A stretch of DNA of 35,949 nt from Microcaldota archaeon (GTDB lineage Archaea > Micrarchaeota > Micrarchaeia > Micrarchaeales > Micrarchaeaceae): contig JAKARM010000002.1 in NCBI GenBank assembly GCA_021822165.1, positions 1 through 35,949 of the forward strand, given 5' to 3'. Position numbers and translations under genes: made by a program. Positions 9,330-18,722 of this stretch are shown here, in pieces. A model generated the notes under the pieces. The model did not search any database. It was not told the DNA's origin and saw nothing but the letters and a program-made list of their open reading frames with translations. Numbering within the stretch: the first letter of the stretch is position 1; the number at the start of each line of letters is the position of its first letter.

Positions 9330-11873
9330 TCATTCCAACTTCATCAGCTTCTCCTTGGACGGGTCTATCCCGTCCCCGCCATACATGACCTGTATGAGCG
9401 AGCCGCTCGCGTCCTTCGTCCCGAGGCTTTCGTCGACGTAGAAGTCCTGCATCGCATTGAGCAGGCGCCTGTACATGTATCCGCTCTTCGGGGTGACCAG
9501 CGCCTTGGATACCGCGGAGTCCCTGGACCCCATTGCATGCATGCAGTAGTCCATGACCGTCATGCCGCTCACGTAGTTCGATATGACGAACCCCTTAGCC
9601 CTCGGGTTCCTCTCCCCCCTCCTGAAGTAGGGGAGCAGCCTCCTGAAGTAGCCCCTCGAAGGCCTCTTGCCCCTCACGTCCTGCTGGCCGAGGAACATGC
9701 TCGTCTGCACGAAGTTCATGATGTTGCCTCGCGCGCCGACCCTCGCCATGAGGTAGGCGTTGTTCGTCCCGTCGAGCAGCTTGTTCAGCGCGCCGCTCGC
9801 CATCGTCCTTGCCTCCCTGAGCCTTACGCTGGTGAGCACCTCGAGGGTCTCCCTCTTGGTGTAGCCCAGCAGCGCCTCGAAATTGCCCTCCTTGTACTTG
9901 TGGAAGAGCTCCGCCGTCTTGCCCTCGACATTGCTTATAATCTCCCCCCTCTCCTTGTTCATCTCCGGGCTGTTGAAATAGTCCTTGACGCTGAGAGTGA
10001 CGCCGCTCATGTATGCGGCCCTGAGTGCAAGGGTGTTTATCTTTAGCAGGAGATCGGCGATGTAGTCGGGGCCGTACCTGTTGAAGAGCGAAAGGATCAT
10101 CCTCGCGCCGCCCTTGGCGCCGATGAGCCTCTCGTCTATGGTGCCCTCGACAAGCTCACCGTTCTTTATCTTGACGTTCCCGGACTGGAACTTCATCTCG
10201 AAATCGAAATCCTTGGGCAGCGCGCGGGAGAATATGAGCTTCCCGCTGTACATGCCGTCCTTGTCCGGATGCGGAAGCTCGTCAGAACCTATGCTTGAGA
10301 GCATTATGCAGGCCTCTTCCTTGTTGAAGCGCGCCCCGTCCCTCGTAAGCAGGAATATCCCTACCAGCTCATCTTCCCCTGAGGACATTATGGGCCTGCC
10401 GTCCTTCATGGAAAGGAGTATGTCCTTGGGCTGCATCAGGTACCTCGATTCCGCGCGGGCCTCGAGGGACTGCGGCACATGGAGGTTCATTTCGTCCCCG
10501 TCGAAGTCGGCGTTATAGGGAGTGGTGGCGGTGTTGTTCAGCCTCATCGTCTTGCCGGGCAGCACCTTCACCGTATGCGCCATGATCGAATGCTTGTGCA
10601 GCGAGGGCTGCCTGTTGAACAGCACGATGTCTCCGTCCACGAGCTGCCTCTCGATCACATGGCCCGGCTCCAGGGCATTCTTAAGCTCCTCCCTGGTGAT
10701 GTCGGTCACCCTCTTCCTCACCCCGTCCTTAGTCAGGACGTTTGTCACCATGGGGTATTCCGTGCTGTCAAGCATCTTCTTCATGGAATCGAGGTTCCAT
10801 ACTGTAACGTGCAACGGTATCGTGAGGTTCTCCGCAATCCTTCTCGGGACCCCAACATGGTTTATCGTGAGGCTGGCGTCCGCGGATATTACGGTCCTCG
10901 CGGAAAAGTTGACCCTCTTCCCGCTTAGATTGTACCTAAGCCTCCCCTCCTTCCCCTTTATCCTCTGCGCTATCGTCTTGAGGGGCCTGGAGCTCCTATG
11001 CCTCGCGACCGGGACGCCGGGCGTCTCGTTGTTGAAATAGGTGGTGACATGATACTGGAGCAGCTCCCACAGGTCGTCTATTATTATCTGCGGGGTGCCT
11101 GCATCTATGTCCTGCTCGAGCTTCTTGTTTATCCTGAGGATCTCGACGAGCTTGTGGGTCAGGTCGTCCTCGCTCCTTTCCCCCGTCTCCAGGGTTATGG
11201 AGGGCCTCACGTTCACGGGAGGCACAAGGATGGATGTGAGTATGAACCATTCAGGCCTGCTCACCGACGAATCTATCCCGAGCATGCCAAGGTCGTCGCC
11301 GCTTATCTTGGAGAGCCAGTCCCTTATCTCGTCGGGCTTGATCCTGTTGCCCTCCGCATAGAACATGGTCGGCCTCTCGAATTTTATCTTCTTCTGCTTC
11401 GCCCCGCAGTGCGGGCACTTGCTCATGCCCTTCATCTTCTTTATCAGGAAACCCTTCTGGCTGTCGTGCTCCGCGAGTGCCTGCCCTTCCTTGCTGTCGT
11501 CTTCCTCCACGAACTTCCTTATCTCCCCCCTGATCCTGTCGAGCTCTGCATCGTTGAGGAGGACCCTGTGGCAGTCGTTGCAGGTGTTCTGGAGGAGGAA
11601 ATATATGCTCTTCGCAAACTCCGGATGGACGACAGGCCTGACCATCTCTATGTGGCCGAAATGGCCGGGGCAGGTCTTGGACCTCCCCCCGCAGGTCTTG
11701 CACTTCAGGCCGGGGTCGACCACGCCCATCCTCTGGTCTATGAGCCCGCCGTCTATCGGGTACCCGTCGTCGTTGTAGGTATCCGGGACTATGAGCTTAG
11801 CCACGCTCATCCTCCGTATCATCTCAGGGCTTATTGTTGTAAATTGTATATAGTCTATCACTTCGGCCTGCAT
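9330..11873 (-). CDS. rpoA1: DNA-directed RNA polymerase subunit A'
   Basis: YNADFDGDEMNLHVPQS catalytic motif; CKTCGGRSKTCPGHFGHIEMVRPVVHP. Start set at MQAEVIDYIQF (11873), since the longer ORF overlaps rpoB1. Confidence 0.97.
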   Translation of the reverse strand: MQAEVIDYIQFTTISPEMIRRMSVAKLIVPDTYNDDGYPIDGGLIDQRMGVVDPGLKCKTCGGRSKTCPGHFGHIEMVRPVVHPEFAKSIYFLLQNTCNDCHRVLLNDAELDRIRGEIRKFVEEDDSKEGQALAEHDSQKGFLIKKMKGMSKCPHCGAKQKKIKFERPTMFYAEGNRIKPDEIRDWLSKISGDDLGMLGIDSSVSRPEWFILTSILVPPVNVRPSITLETGERSEDDLTHKLVEILRINKKLEQDIDAGTPQIIIDDLWELLQYHVTTYFNNETPGVPVARHRSSRPLKTIAQRIKGKEGRLRYNLSGKRVNFSARTVISADASLTINHVGVPRRIAENLTIPLHVTVWNLDSMKKMLDSTEYPMVTNVLTKDGVRKRVTDITREELKNALEPGHVIERQLVDGDIVLFNRQPSLHKHSIMAHTVKVLPGKTMRLNNTATTPYNADFDGDEMNLHVPQSLEARAESRYLMQPKDILLSMKDGRPIMSSGEDELVGIFLLTRDGARFNKEEACIMLSSIGSDELPHPDKDGMYSGKLIFSRALPKDFDFEMKFQSGNVKIKNGELVEGTIDERLIGAKGGARMILSLFNRYGPDYIADLLLKINTLALRAAYMSGVTLSVKDYFNSPEMNKERGEIISNVEGKTAELFHKYKEGNFEALLGYTKRETLEVLTSVRLREARTMASGALNKLLDGTNNAYLMARVGARGNIMNFVQTSMFLGQQDVRGKRPSRGYFRRLLPYFRRGERNPRAKGFVISNYVSGMTVMDYCMHAMGSRDSAVSKALVTPKSGYMYRRLLNAMQDFYVDESLGTKDASGSLIQVMYGGDGIDPSKEKLMKLE

Positions 11874-11878
11874 ATCGA

Positions 11879-13720
11879 TCACCCGTTCTTCAACTTCACC
11901 TTGCCAAGGATGTGCAGGGACTTGATCTCGAAAAGCAGCAGCTTGAAGGCATAGCTTATCTCGACCTTCTCCAGGTTGTGCCCCTCGCAGAGCGAGCACA
12001 TGGCCGCATTCTTGATGTAGTCATAGTACCCTATATCCCCGCAGGTCTTGCATATCCAGATGTCCACCTTGTCGCTCTGGTCAAGGAGCCTGTCCTTTAT
12101 GAGCAGGCTTGCGCCATGCCCTACCAGGGCGTCCCTTTCCATTTCCCCGAACCTTATGCCGCCCCTCCTGTTCTTGCCTTCGGTCGGCTGGTGGGTGAGT
12201 ATCTGCACAGGGCCCCTGCTCCTCACCTGCAGCTTGAGGCTGACCATGTGCATGAGCCTGTTGTAGTAGACTATGCCGTTGAATATCTTCGCGCCGAACC
12301 TCTTTCCTGTCCTGCCGTCATAAAGCTCCTCGTCCCCGAAGCTGTCGAAGCCGTACCTCTTGAGCACGTTCCCGTACTGCTCGACCCTCTCAGACCCTTC
12401 CTTGGAGAAGGGTGTCCCGTCGTACGTCCTCCCTTCCAGCGCGGCGGCCTTCGCCCCCAAGGTCTCGAGCATGTGGCCGAATGTCATTCTGCTCGGAAGG
12501 CTGTGCGGGTTCAGCAGGAGATCCGGGACTATGCCATCCTTTGTGAATGGCATGTCTTCCGGCGGGACGATGAGGGAAACGACCCCTTTCTGCCCGTGCC
12601 TGCTTGCGAACTTGTCCCCGACCTCGGGGATCTTGACGCTCCTTATCCTGACCTTGACGATCTTCGTCGCCTCCTTGGTCTCGCTGAGCATCACGTTGTC
12701 TATCGTGCCCTCTTCCCCGTACCTCAGGGTCACTGAATTGTCCCTGCTCTTCTCCTCCCCTATGCCGAACGCCGTCTGCTCCTCGAGGAACCTCGGAGGG
12801 GAAAGCTTCCCTACAAGCACGTCTCCCTCCTTCACCTCCATGTCGGCCTCGATTATGCCGTCGTCGCCAAGCTTCGCGTATGCGTGCTCGCCGAGATACC
12901 CCTCGGTGGTCGGCTGCGGCACCTTGAAATGGTCCTGCTGGCCGCCGGGATACCTGTTTTCCTCGTCGGAATAGGTGCGGAAGAAAGCGCTCCTTGCAAG
13001 CCCCCTGTCCACGGCCCCCCTGTTCAATATGATAGCGTCCTGCATGTTGTACCCGTAGTAGGTCGTGAGCGCCACAACGAAGTTCTGCCCGGCTGGGTGC
13101 TTCTTGAGGTTGAGGGTCCTGTATGACGCGCTGTTGACTATCGGATTCTGCGGATAGTACATGACGAATGCGCGCGCATCGTACCTGTTGTTGAAATTCG
13201 TGGCATAGAGCCCCTGCCCCTGCTTCATGAAGTTGGCGGAGATCGGATGCCTCCCTATGCTGTTGTGCTCCGGAAAGACGCTGGAATTCATCGTGAGCCC
13301 GAGCACCGATGCAGAATCGACGTCTATATGCGTCGTCTCCTTTGTGACGTTCTCCTCGTTTGATGCGGCTACGATGTCCTCCTCTTCTTCGGCGTCAAGG
13401 TACTCCACGACCCCGCGCCTGAGCAGGTAGTTGATGTCTATCTCCTTCCTATCGAGCTTCTCCCTGAGCTCCTCGGTGAACTTGCTGGCGCCGTTCTCTA
13501 TTATTATGTAGGGCTTCCTGACCCTCCCCCTGTCGGTATTTATGTGGACCTCCCCTATCTTCTCCACGTAGGCGACATTAACCTCTCCGGAAATGAGCCC
13601 TTTCCTCCTGTTCTGCCTCACCTCGTTGGAGAACGCCTTGCCGTCGGCCACAGTCCCTATGTACCTTCCGTTCAGGTACACCTTCGAACCATTTTTAGAT
13701 AAACTTTTTCCGGATACCAA
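11879..13720 (-). CDS. rpoB1: DNA-directed RNA polymerase subunit B' (C-terminal half of split B)
   Basis: 613 aa: YNMQDAIILNRGAVDRGLARSAFFRTY, KFASRHGQKGVVSLI, C-terminal zinc motif CKTCGDIGYYDYIKNAAMCSLC. Confidence 0.97.
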   Translation of the reverse strand: MVSGKSLSKNGSKVYLNGRYIGTVADGKAFSNEVRQNRRKGLISGEVNVAYVEKIGEVHINTDRGRVRKPYIIIENGASKFTEELREKLDRKEIDINYLLRRGVVEYLDAEEEEDIVAASNEENVTKETTHIDVDSASVLGLTMNSSVFPEHNSIGRHPISANFMKQGQGLYATNFNNRYDARAFVMYYPQNPIVNSASYRTLNLKKHPAGQNFVVALTTYYGYNMQDAIILNRGAVDRGLARSAFFRTYSDEENRYPGGQQDHFKVPQPTTEGYLGEHAYAKLGDDGIIEADMEVKEGDVLVGKLSPPRFLEEQTAFGIGEEKSRDNSVTLRYGEEGTIDNVMLSETKEATKIVKVRIRSVKIPEVGDKFASRHGQKGVVSLIVPPEDMPFTKDGIVPDLLLNPHSLPSRMTFGHMLETLGAKAAALEGRTYDGTPFSKEGSERVEQYGNVLKRYGFDSFGDEELYDGRTGKRFGAKIFNGIVYYNRLMHMVSLKLQVRSRGPVQILTHQPTEGKNRRGGIRFGEMERDALVGHGASLLIKDRLLDQSDKVDIWICKTCGDIGYYDYIKNAAMCSLCEGHNLEKVEISYAFKLLLFEIKSLHILGKVKLKNG

Positions 13721-13730
13721 TCAAACACCA

Positions 13731-15191
13731 TCAGATGAGCTTCAGCTCCTTCAACTTGTCCTCCACCATCGTCTCCTCGGTGCCTACAGTCACCTTGGAC
13801 ATTATCGCGAGATACCTGGTGAGCCCTACCTCCTGCCCTTCTGGGGTTTCGCTCGGGCATATCTTCCCTATATGGGTGCCATGCACATCGCGGGCCTTGA
13901 AATGCGCATGCTTCTTGGTAAGCGGCGACTTCACCCTCCTCAGGTGGGCGAGCGAGCTCAGGAAGTTCATCCTGTCGAGGACCTGCGAGACCCCGACATG
14001 CCCGCCCGGCCATGAGCCGGTGCCCATGGCGTATTTTATCTTTTCGGTAAGGGTGTCGGGATTTATGCTCGTCCGCACCGTGAGCCTCCTGCCCCTTGCG
14101 GTGGTCCTCTCTATGTGGTACTTGATGTCCTTGCTGAAGGCCTTGAATGCCTCGTTGAAAAGCTCCTCCACCAGATCCCCGGCAAGCCTCACCCTCTTGT
14201 TGGCGTAATGGTCCCTGTCGTCCTCCTTCGTATAGCCGTAGGCGACAAGGGATGCCCTGGCCGCCATGTGCAGCAGGAAACGGGCCTTGTTCATCCTGCT
14301 CTTCGCATCTATGCCGAGATGCGGCAATATATAAGTGTCAACCTGCACGCTGCCCCTCTTGTGCTGGTAGGCCTTGGGCTGCGCGGGCGCGGATATCTTC
14401 CCGAGCTCCTCCAGCCCCTCGTTCGGGGTCATCTCCACGGCCTTGCTCTCGGCTATGTTAAGCATGAAGTCGTTCTTGATGTCTTCGTTAGTGACGTTTT
14501 CGAGCACCTCCTTTTGCCCGAGCCCGAGCGCCCTCAAGACCAGTATCAGGTCTATCCCTTTCGTCGCGGTAGGGAAGAGAACCGTGAACATGCCGTAGTT
14601 GTCCCTTGTGACAGTGCACCTGCTCTTGAATGTAAGCGAGGTCGAAAGCACCCTGGCCACTATGCCGTCGTCCCTCTTGTTGCACATCACCCTGTTTGGG
14701 GCGAGGTCCTCTATGCCTATCAATGCACGCTCTATGCCCCTTATTATGAAATACCCCCCAGGATCGTCCGGGTCCTCTCCGGCGGCGCTGAGCTGCTCCC
14801 TGCTCATCCCCTTGGTGTAGCAGAGATCGCTCTTCACCATCACGGGAAGCTCCCCCACAAAGACCTCGCCCATCGCATCCTTCTTCTCTATGCCGCTTAT
14901 CATAGGGACATAAGTAAGATACATCGGTGCGGAGTATGTGAGATTCCTCGCAAGCGCCTCGTTGGGCATCACCTTCCTCACCGAGCTGTCTGCCTCTATC
15001 ATCCTTGGCATCTCGAACCTCACGCTTTCGAGCTTTATCGCAAAGTCGGAAACCTCGGGCTCTATCATCCTGTGCGTCTCGACGACCTTATGCACTCCGA
15101 GGTTTATGAATCTGTTATAGCTATCTATCTGCTGCTGCACCATCGATGTCGTGCCCAGATATGATTCTAGAAGTTCGTGATTCTTGCTCAT
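13731..15191 (-). CDS. rpoB2: DNA-directed RNA polymerase subunit B'' (N-terminal half of split B)
   Basis: LLESYLGTTSMVQQQIDSYNRFINLGVHKVV, GYFIIRGIERALIGIEDLAPNR, HVGVSQVLDRMNFLSSLAHLRRVKSPL. Likely start MSKNHELL at 15191. Confidence 0.97.
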   Translation of the reverse strand: MSKNHELLESYLGTTSMVQQQIDSYNRFINLGVHKVVETHRMIEPEVSDFAIKLESVRFEMPRMIEADSSVRKVMPNEALARNLTYSAPMYLTYVPMISGIEKKDAMGEVFVGELPVMVKSDLCYTKGMSREQLSAAGEDPDDPGGYFIIRGIERALIGIEDLAPNRVMCNKRDDGIVARVLSTSLTFKSRCTVTRDNYGMFTVLFPTATKGIDLILVLRALGLGQKEVLENVTNEDIKNDFMLNIAESKAVEMTPNEGLEELGKISAPAQPKAYQHKRGSVQVDTYILPHLGIDAKSRMNKARFLLHMAARASLVAYGYTKEDDRDHYANKRVRLAGDLVEELFNEAFKAFSKDIKYHIERTTARGRRLTVRTSINPDTLTEKIKYAMGTGSWPGGHVGVSQVLDRMNFLSSLAHLRRVKSPLTKKHAHFKARDVHGTHIGKICPSETPEGQEVGLTRYLAIMSKVTVGTEETMVEDKLKELKLI

Positions 15192-15217
15192 ACAAAACAC
15201 CGGAGGATGGACCTCCT

Positions 15218-15472
15218 TCAGGCAGTGTCGACTACGACCCTGTAATAAGTATACTTTACGTTAAGGTCCTTCCTGTGGATGGCGACCAGCTGGCCGGGAA
15301 GAGGCGACAGATCCATTATCTGGGGATCCGATTTCAATATCTTCGGGAACTTATTGAGTGGGGTTTTTAGCTTTTCTGATATCTTTCCGCTTTCGCTCTC
15401 GCTGAGGAGTTCGTGCTCTACCACAATTTCAAAATCAAAATCAGATCCAGCAACCAATTGCACACCAACCAA
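15218..15472 (-). CDS. rpoH: DNA-directed RNA polymerase subunit H (RPB5-like)
   Basis: LNKFPKILKSDPQIMDLSPLPGQLVAIHRKDLNVKYTYYRVVV; position at head of the RNAP cluster. Exact start uncertain. Confidence 0.88.
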   Translation of the reverse strand: MVGVQLVAGSDFDFEIVVEHELLSESESGKISEKLKTPLNKFPKILKSDPQIMDLSPLPGQLVAIHRKDLNVKYTYYRVVVDTA

Positions 15473-15593
15473 ATAGAGAGCGCACCCGCTATGAATGCTG
15501 CTATCTACCTATTTGAATAGAAATGACTAAATACCTTATCCACCACGCCTTTTATCTTTTGTTATGAAAAATAAAGGCAAGCACGTCGGCAGT

Positions 15594-16424
15594 CTATCCG
15601 GGTCTGCGCTCCGCGTAAATCATCCCGGTGGACATGTAGGGGTCTGATGCGAATTGGTTGAAGGCATGTTTTGGCTCGCTGTGCCTTACGGCAAAGCCTG
15701 CAGCGGCAAGCTTCTTCACGAGGCTCTCGTATCCGTAATGGTACTCTATCTGCATCCGGGAAAACTTCTGCAGGTCGGCGTTGCTGGCGCCCAGCAACAG
15801 GGGATATTCGCACCCTTCGCAATCAACCTTCAATACCGGGTCATACATGCCATAACTGCGGACGATATCCGCAAGCGAACGTATCCTTACGGTTACCCCT
15901 TTCTTGGAAGGGTGGAGGTCGCTTCCCCCTGCGTTTGCGAATTTAGGATCTATGGTTATCCTACCACGTTTCCCACACCCCACATTAAGCAGCGTGATGT
16001 TCTTTATTCCGTTCATTTTTATGTTCCTCTTCGCCTGGTTGTAGGAGTATGGATAGGGCTCGAATGAATAGACATGGCTAGCCCCGTTCACCGCAAAATA
16101 AATTGCCGTGTCGCCTATGTTCGCCCCCACATCAACAACGGTCCTGCCTTTTACGTCAAGCCACTTATATTGTTCGTTGAAAAATTGTTCATTTATCATG
16201 CCAATATTATTCGTTGACTGGCTCGGCGATCCGGAAGAAAAGGAGAGCTTTGTATGGTTATAGGTGAACATGAGAGGTATCGGCCCCTTTACAACCCTCA
16301 ACCTAAAGAGGATATAGGTCCACCAATTATCCAGAGGCGTAGAAAGTATAAGGATAATCACCCACCTCAACGCTTTCAATTTAGTAAACAAAAGATTATT
16401 TATTTTCCGAACCATACCATCCAC
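15594..16424 (-). CDS. FkbM-family SAM-dependent methyltransferase
   Basis: 276 aa: GRTVVDVGANIGDTAIYFAVNGASHVYSFEPYPYSYNQAKRNIKMNGIKNITLLNVGCG. Confidence 0.85.
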   Translation of the reverse strand: MDGMVRKINNLLFTKLKALRWVIILILSTPLDNWWTYILFRLRVVKGPIPLMFTYNHTKLSFSSGSPSQSTNNIGMINEQFFNEQYKWLDVKGRTVVDVGANIGDTAIYFAVNGASHVYSFEPYPYSYNQAKRNIKMNGIKNITLLNVGCGKRGRITIDPKFANAGGSDLHPSKKGVTVRIRSLADIVRSYGMYDPVLKVDCEGCEYPLLLGASNADLQKFSRMQIEYHYGYESLVKKLAAAGFAVRHSEPKHAFNQFASDPYMSTGMIYAERRPG

Positions 16425-16470
16425 CGCAGTGCCAACCAGCTTGGGCTGTCGCCATATTCATTCTTTAGGC

Positions 16471-16480
16471 AAATATAAAA
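16471..16480 (+). promoter_or_regulatory. TATA-like element upstream of the radical SAM gene leader
   Basis: GGCAAATATAAAAGG; further AT-rich TATA-like elements at about 16595-16604 (GTATATATATTT) and 16621-16627 (TTTAAAA). Confidence 0.4.
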
Positions 16481-16554
16481 GGGGTATGGGATGCATCCAC
16501 AGGTTGGGAGGTTCTGGTTTTGAGGTGCAGGCCGCATGATTTTCGGTGTTCGCA

Positions 16555-16573
16555 GGGTGTATTCCATACACCC
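16555..16573. repeat. Perfect inverted repeat GGGTGTAT-TCC-ATACACCC
   Basis: 8-bp arms, 3-nt spacer, read directly; intergenic upstream of the radical SAM gene. Confidence 0.85.
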
Positions 16574-16739
16574 CCTGGATTACACATTTTGAACGTATAT
16601 ATATTTTTGCCGCATCAACATTTAAAAGGGATTATTTAGCATATTAGGACAATAGGGATGCAGGATAGAGTGGCTGCATTACAGCCATCTTGAACGATAA
16701 TCGGCAGTTATTTCATAGTTATTGCGATTTGGTGTAATA

Positions 16740-18722
16740 ATGTCATGCAAGTGCGGCAACGACAATTGCGGAGGAGGGATGGGAGAAGATGGCTGCGGCG
16801 GCGGGCACGAAGTGGCCGGGGATCCGCAGCATGGCGCCATGCAGGCCGGCGGCTTCGATACAGGAGTAGTTACTGAAAGGACTACACCAACTACGAAATT
16901 GGAGATATTCGAAGCAGCAGGGAGCGCGGCAAGGGCTGGCGGGATCGCGATTACCGTAGAGAAGGAAGAGGAAGGCGGAATGGGTCCTGCGCTAGAACCC
17001 TACAGCAGGACTATCGACGAGATAGAGCGCATGCAGGTTATAGACAGGACCATGACCGTATGCCCTGAATGCAAACTGATAATAAACGGCACGATCTACA
17101 AGGACGGCAGCAACGTCATGATAAGGAAATACTGCCCGGAGCACAAGTGGACGGTGGAGAAGTACTGGGAGGACTACGACATGTACATGCAGATGAAGGG
17201 GTATAACTACTTCGGGAGGGGATTCGACAACCCGAACTACGTCACGGCAACGCATGGGGCGAACTGCCCATTCGACTGCGGGATGTGCGAAAGGCACAAG
17301 TCGCATACGGGATTGGCCAACGTGGTGGTCACGAACAGGTGCCACCTGAGCTGCTGGTACTGCTTCTTCTACGCAAAGGAGGGAGAGGCCATATACGAGC
17401 CGGAGGTGCACGAAATGCGGAGGATGTTCGACAACCTGAGGAACCAAAAACCGGTTTCTGCAAATGCGATACAGATAACAGGCGGGGAGCCGACGATGCA
17501 CCCGAAGATAGTCGAGATAGTGAAAGAGGCCAAGGAGGCGGGGTTCGACCAGATACAGCTCAACACCACAGGAATAACCCTCGGGCTGGACCCGGAGCTT
17601 GCGGTAAAGCTCAGGCACGCCGGCACAAGCGTACTTTACATGAGCTTTGACGGAGTCAGCAAGAGGGCGAACCCGAAGAACCACTGGGAGGTGCCGCTCA
17701 CATTTGAGGCGTGCAGGAAAGCAAAGCTCGGGATCGTGCTTGTCCCGACGGTCATAAGGACGGTGAACGAGCATGAGATGGGATCGATGATAAACTTTGC
17801 GCTGAACAACATGGACATAGTGAAGGCGGTGAACTTCCAGCCCGTGTCGATGGTCGGGAGGATGCAGCCGAAGCAGAGGGAGAAGCAGAGGATAACGATA
17901 CCTGGCGCAATAAAGCTCATAGAGGAGCAGACAAACGGGGTCGTCAGGAAGGAGCACTGGTTTTCGGTCCCCTATGTCGGGGGGATAAACAAGTTCATAG
18001 AGGCGCTGTCAGGGGAGTACAAGTACGACCTTTCAATACATTTCGCATGCGGGGCAGGGACATACCTCTTCCTGGACAAGAAGGATAAGATAGTGCCGAT
18101 AACGGAATTCCTCGACGCGAAGGGGATGCTGGAGCACCTGCAGGAGGCAGTGAACGAGATGGAAGGAAGGGGCAAGCTTGCCAGGAGGATCATAGCGATG
18201 AGGGCGCTTGTCGGGATAAACAAGTTCATAGACAAGGGAAAGCAGCCGGAAGGGGTAAACTTTGCAAAGATGTTCACCTCGATAGTCCTGAAGCACGACT
18301 TCGCCACGATGGGAAGGTTCCAGATGAAAACCCTCTTCCTCGGAATGATGCACTTCCAGGACGAGTATACGTACGATATAAAGAGAGTGGAGAAGTGCGA
18401 CATCCATTATGCGATGCCCGACGGCGAGGTGCTTCCGTTCTGCACCTTCAACGTCTTCCCGGAGGTGTACAGGGACAAGATACAGAAACAGTACAGCATC
18501 CCGTCCAAGGAATGGGAAGGAACGCACAGCGGATGGAAATATTCGAACGACAAGTACGTGAGGGACGTCAAGGCGCTCGAAAGCGGCGAACCGTACATGA
18601 AGACCTACGGCAAGATGGTGGATTATTTCGCCCTGCCCATAAACGGGGGCAGGCATGTAGCGGCGTTCGAGGAGGGCCTGGCAAAAACGAATCAGGGCAA
18701 GGAAAATGAGTGGGCGGAATAG
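16740..18722 (+). CDS. Radical SAM protein, MJ0619 / archaeal tetraether lipid synthase (Tes)-like
   Basis: CPECKLIINGTIYKDGSNVMIRKYCPEHKWTVEKYWEDYDMY, then CPFDCGMCERHKSHTGLANVVVTNRCHLSCWYCFFYAKE (CxxxCxxC cluster) and ITGGEPTMHP. ATG at 16740 preferred over the TTG at 16722. Confidence 0.85.
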   Translation: MSCKCGNDNCGGGMGEDGCGGGHEVAGDPQHGAMQAGGFDTGVVTERTTPTTKLEIFEAAGSAARAGGIAITVEKEEEGGMGPALEPYSRTIDEIERMQVIDRTMTVCPECKLIINGTIYKDGSNVMIRKYCPEHKWTVEKYWEDYDMYMQMKGYNYFGRGFDNPNYVTATHGANCPFDCGMCERHKSHTGLANVVVTNRCHLSCWYCFFYAKEGEAIYEPEVHEMRRMFDNLRNQKPVSANAIQITGGEPTMHPKIVEIVKEAKEAGFDQIQLNTTGITLGLDPELAVKLRHAGTSVLYMSFDGVSKRANPKNHWEVPLTFEACRKAKLGIVLVPTVIRTVNEHEMGSMINFALNNMDIVKAVNFQPVSMVGRMQPKQREKQRITIPGAIKLIEEQTNGVVRKEHWFSVPYVGGINKFIEALSGEYKYDLSIHFACGAGTYLFLDKKDKIVPITEFLDAKGMLEHLQEAVNEMEGRGKLARRIIAMRALVGINKFIDKGKQPEGVNFAKMFTSIVLKHDFATMGRFQMKTLFLGMMHFQDEYTYDIKRVEKCDIHYAMPDGEVLPFCTFNVFPEVYRDKIQKQYSIPSKEWEGTHSGWKYSNDKYVRDVKALESGEPYMKTYGKMVDYFALPINGGRHVAAFEEGLAKTNQGKENEWAE

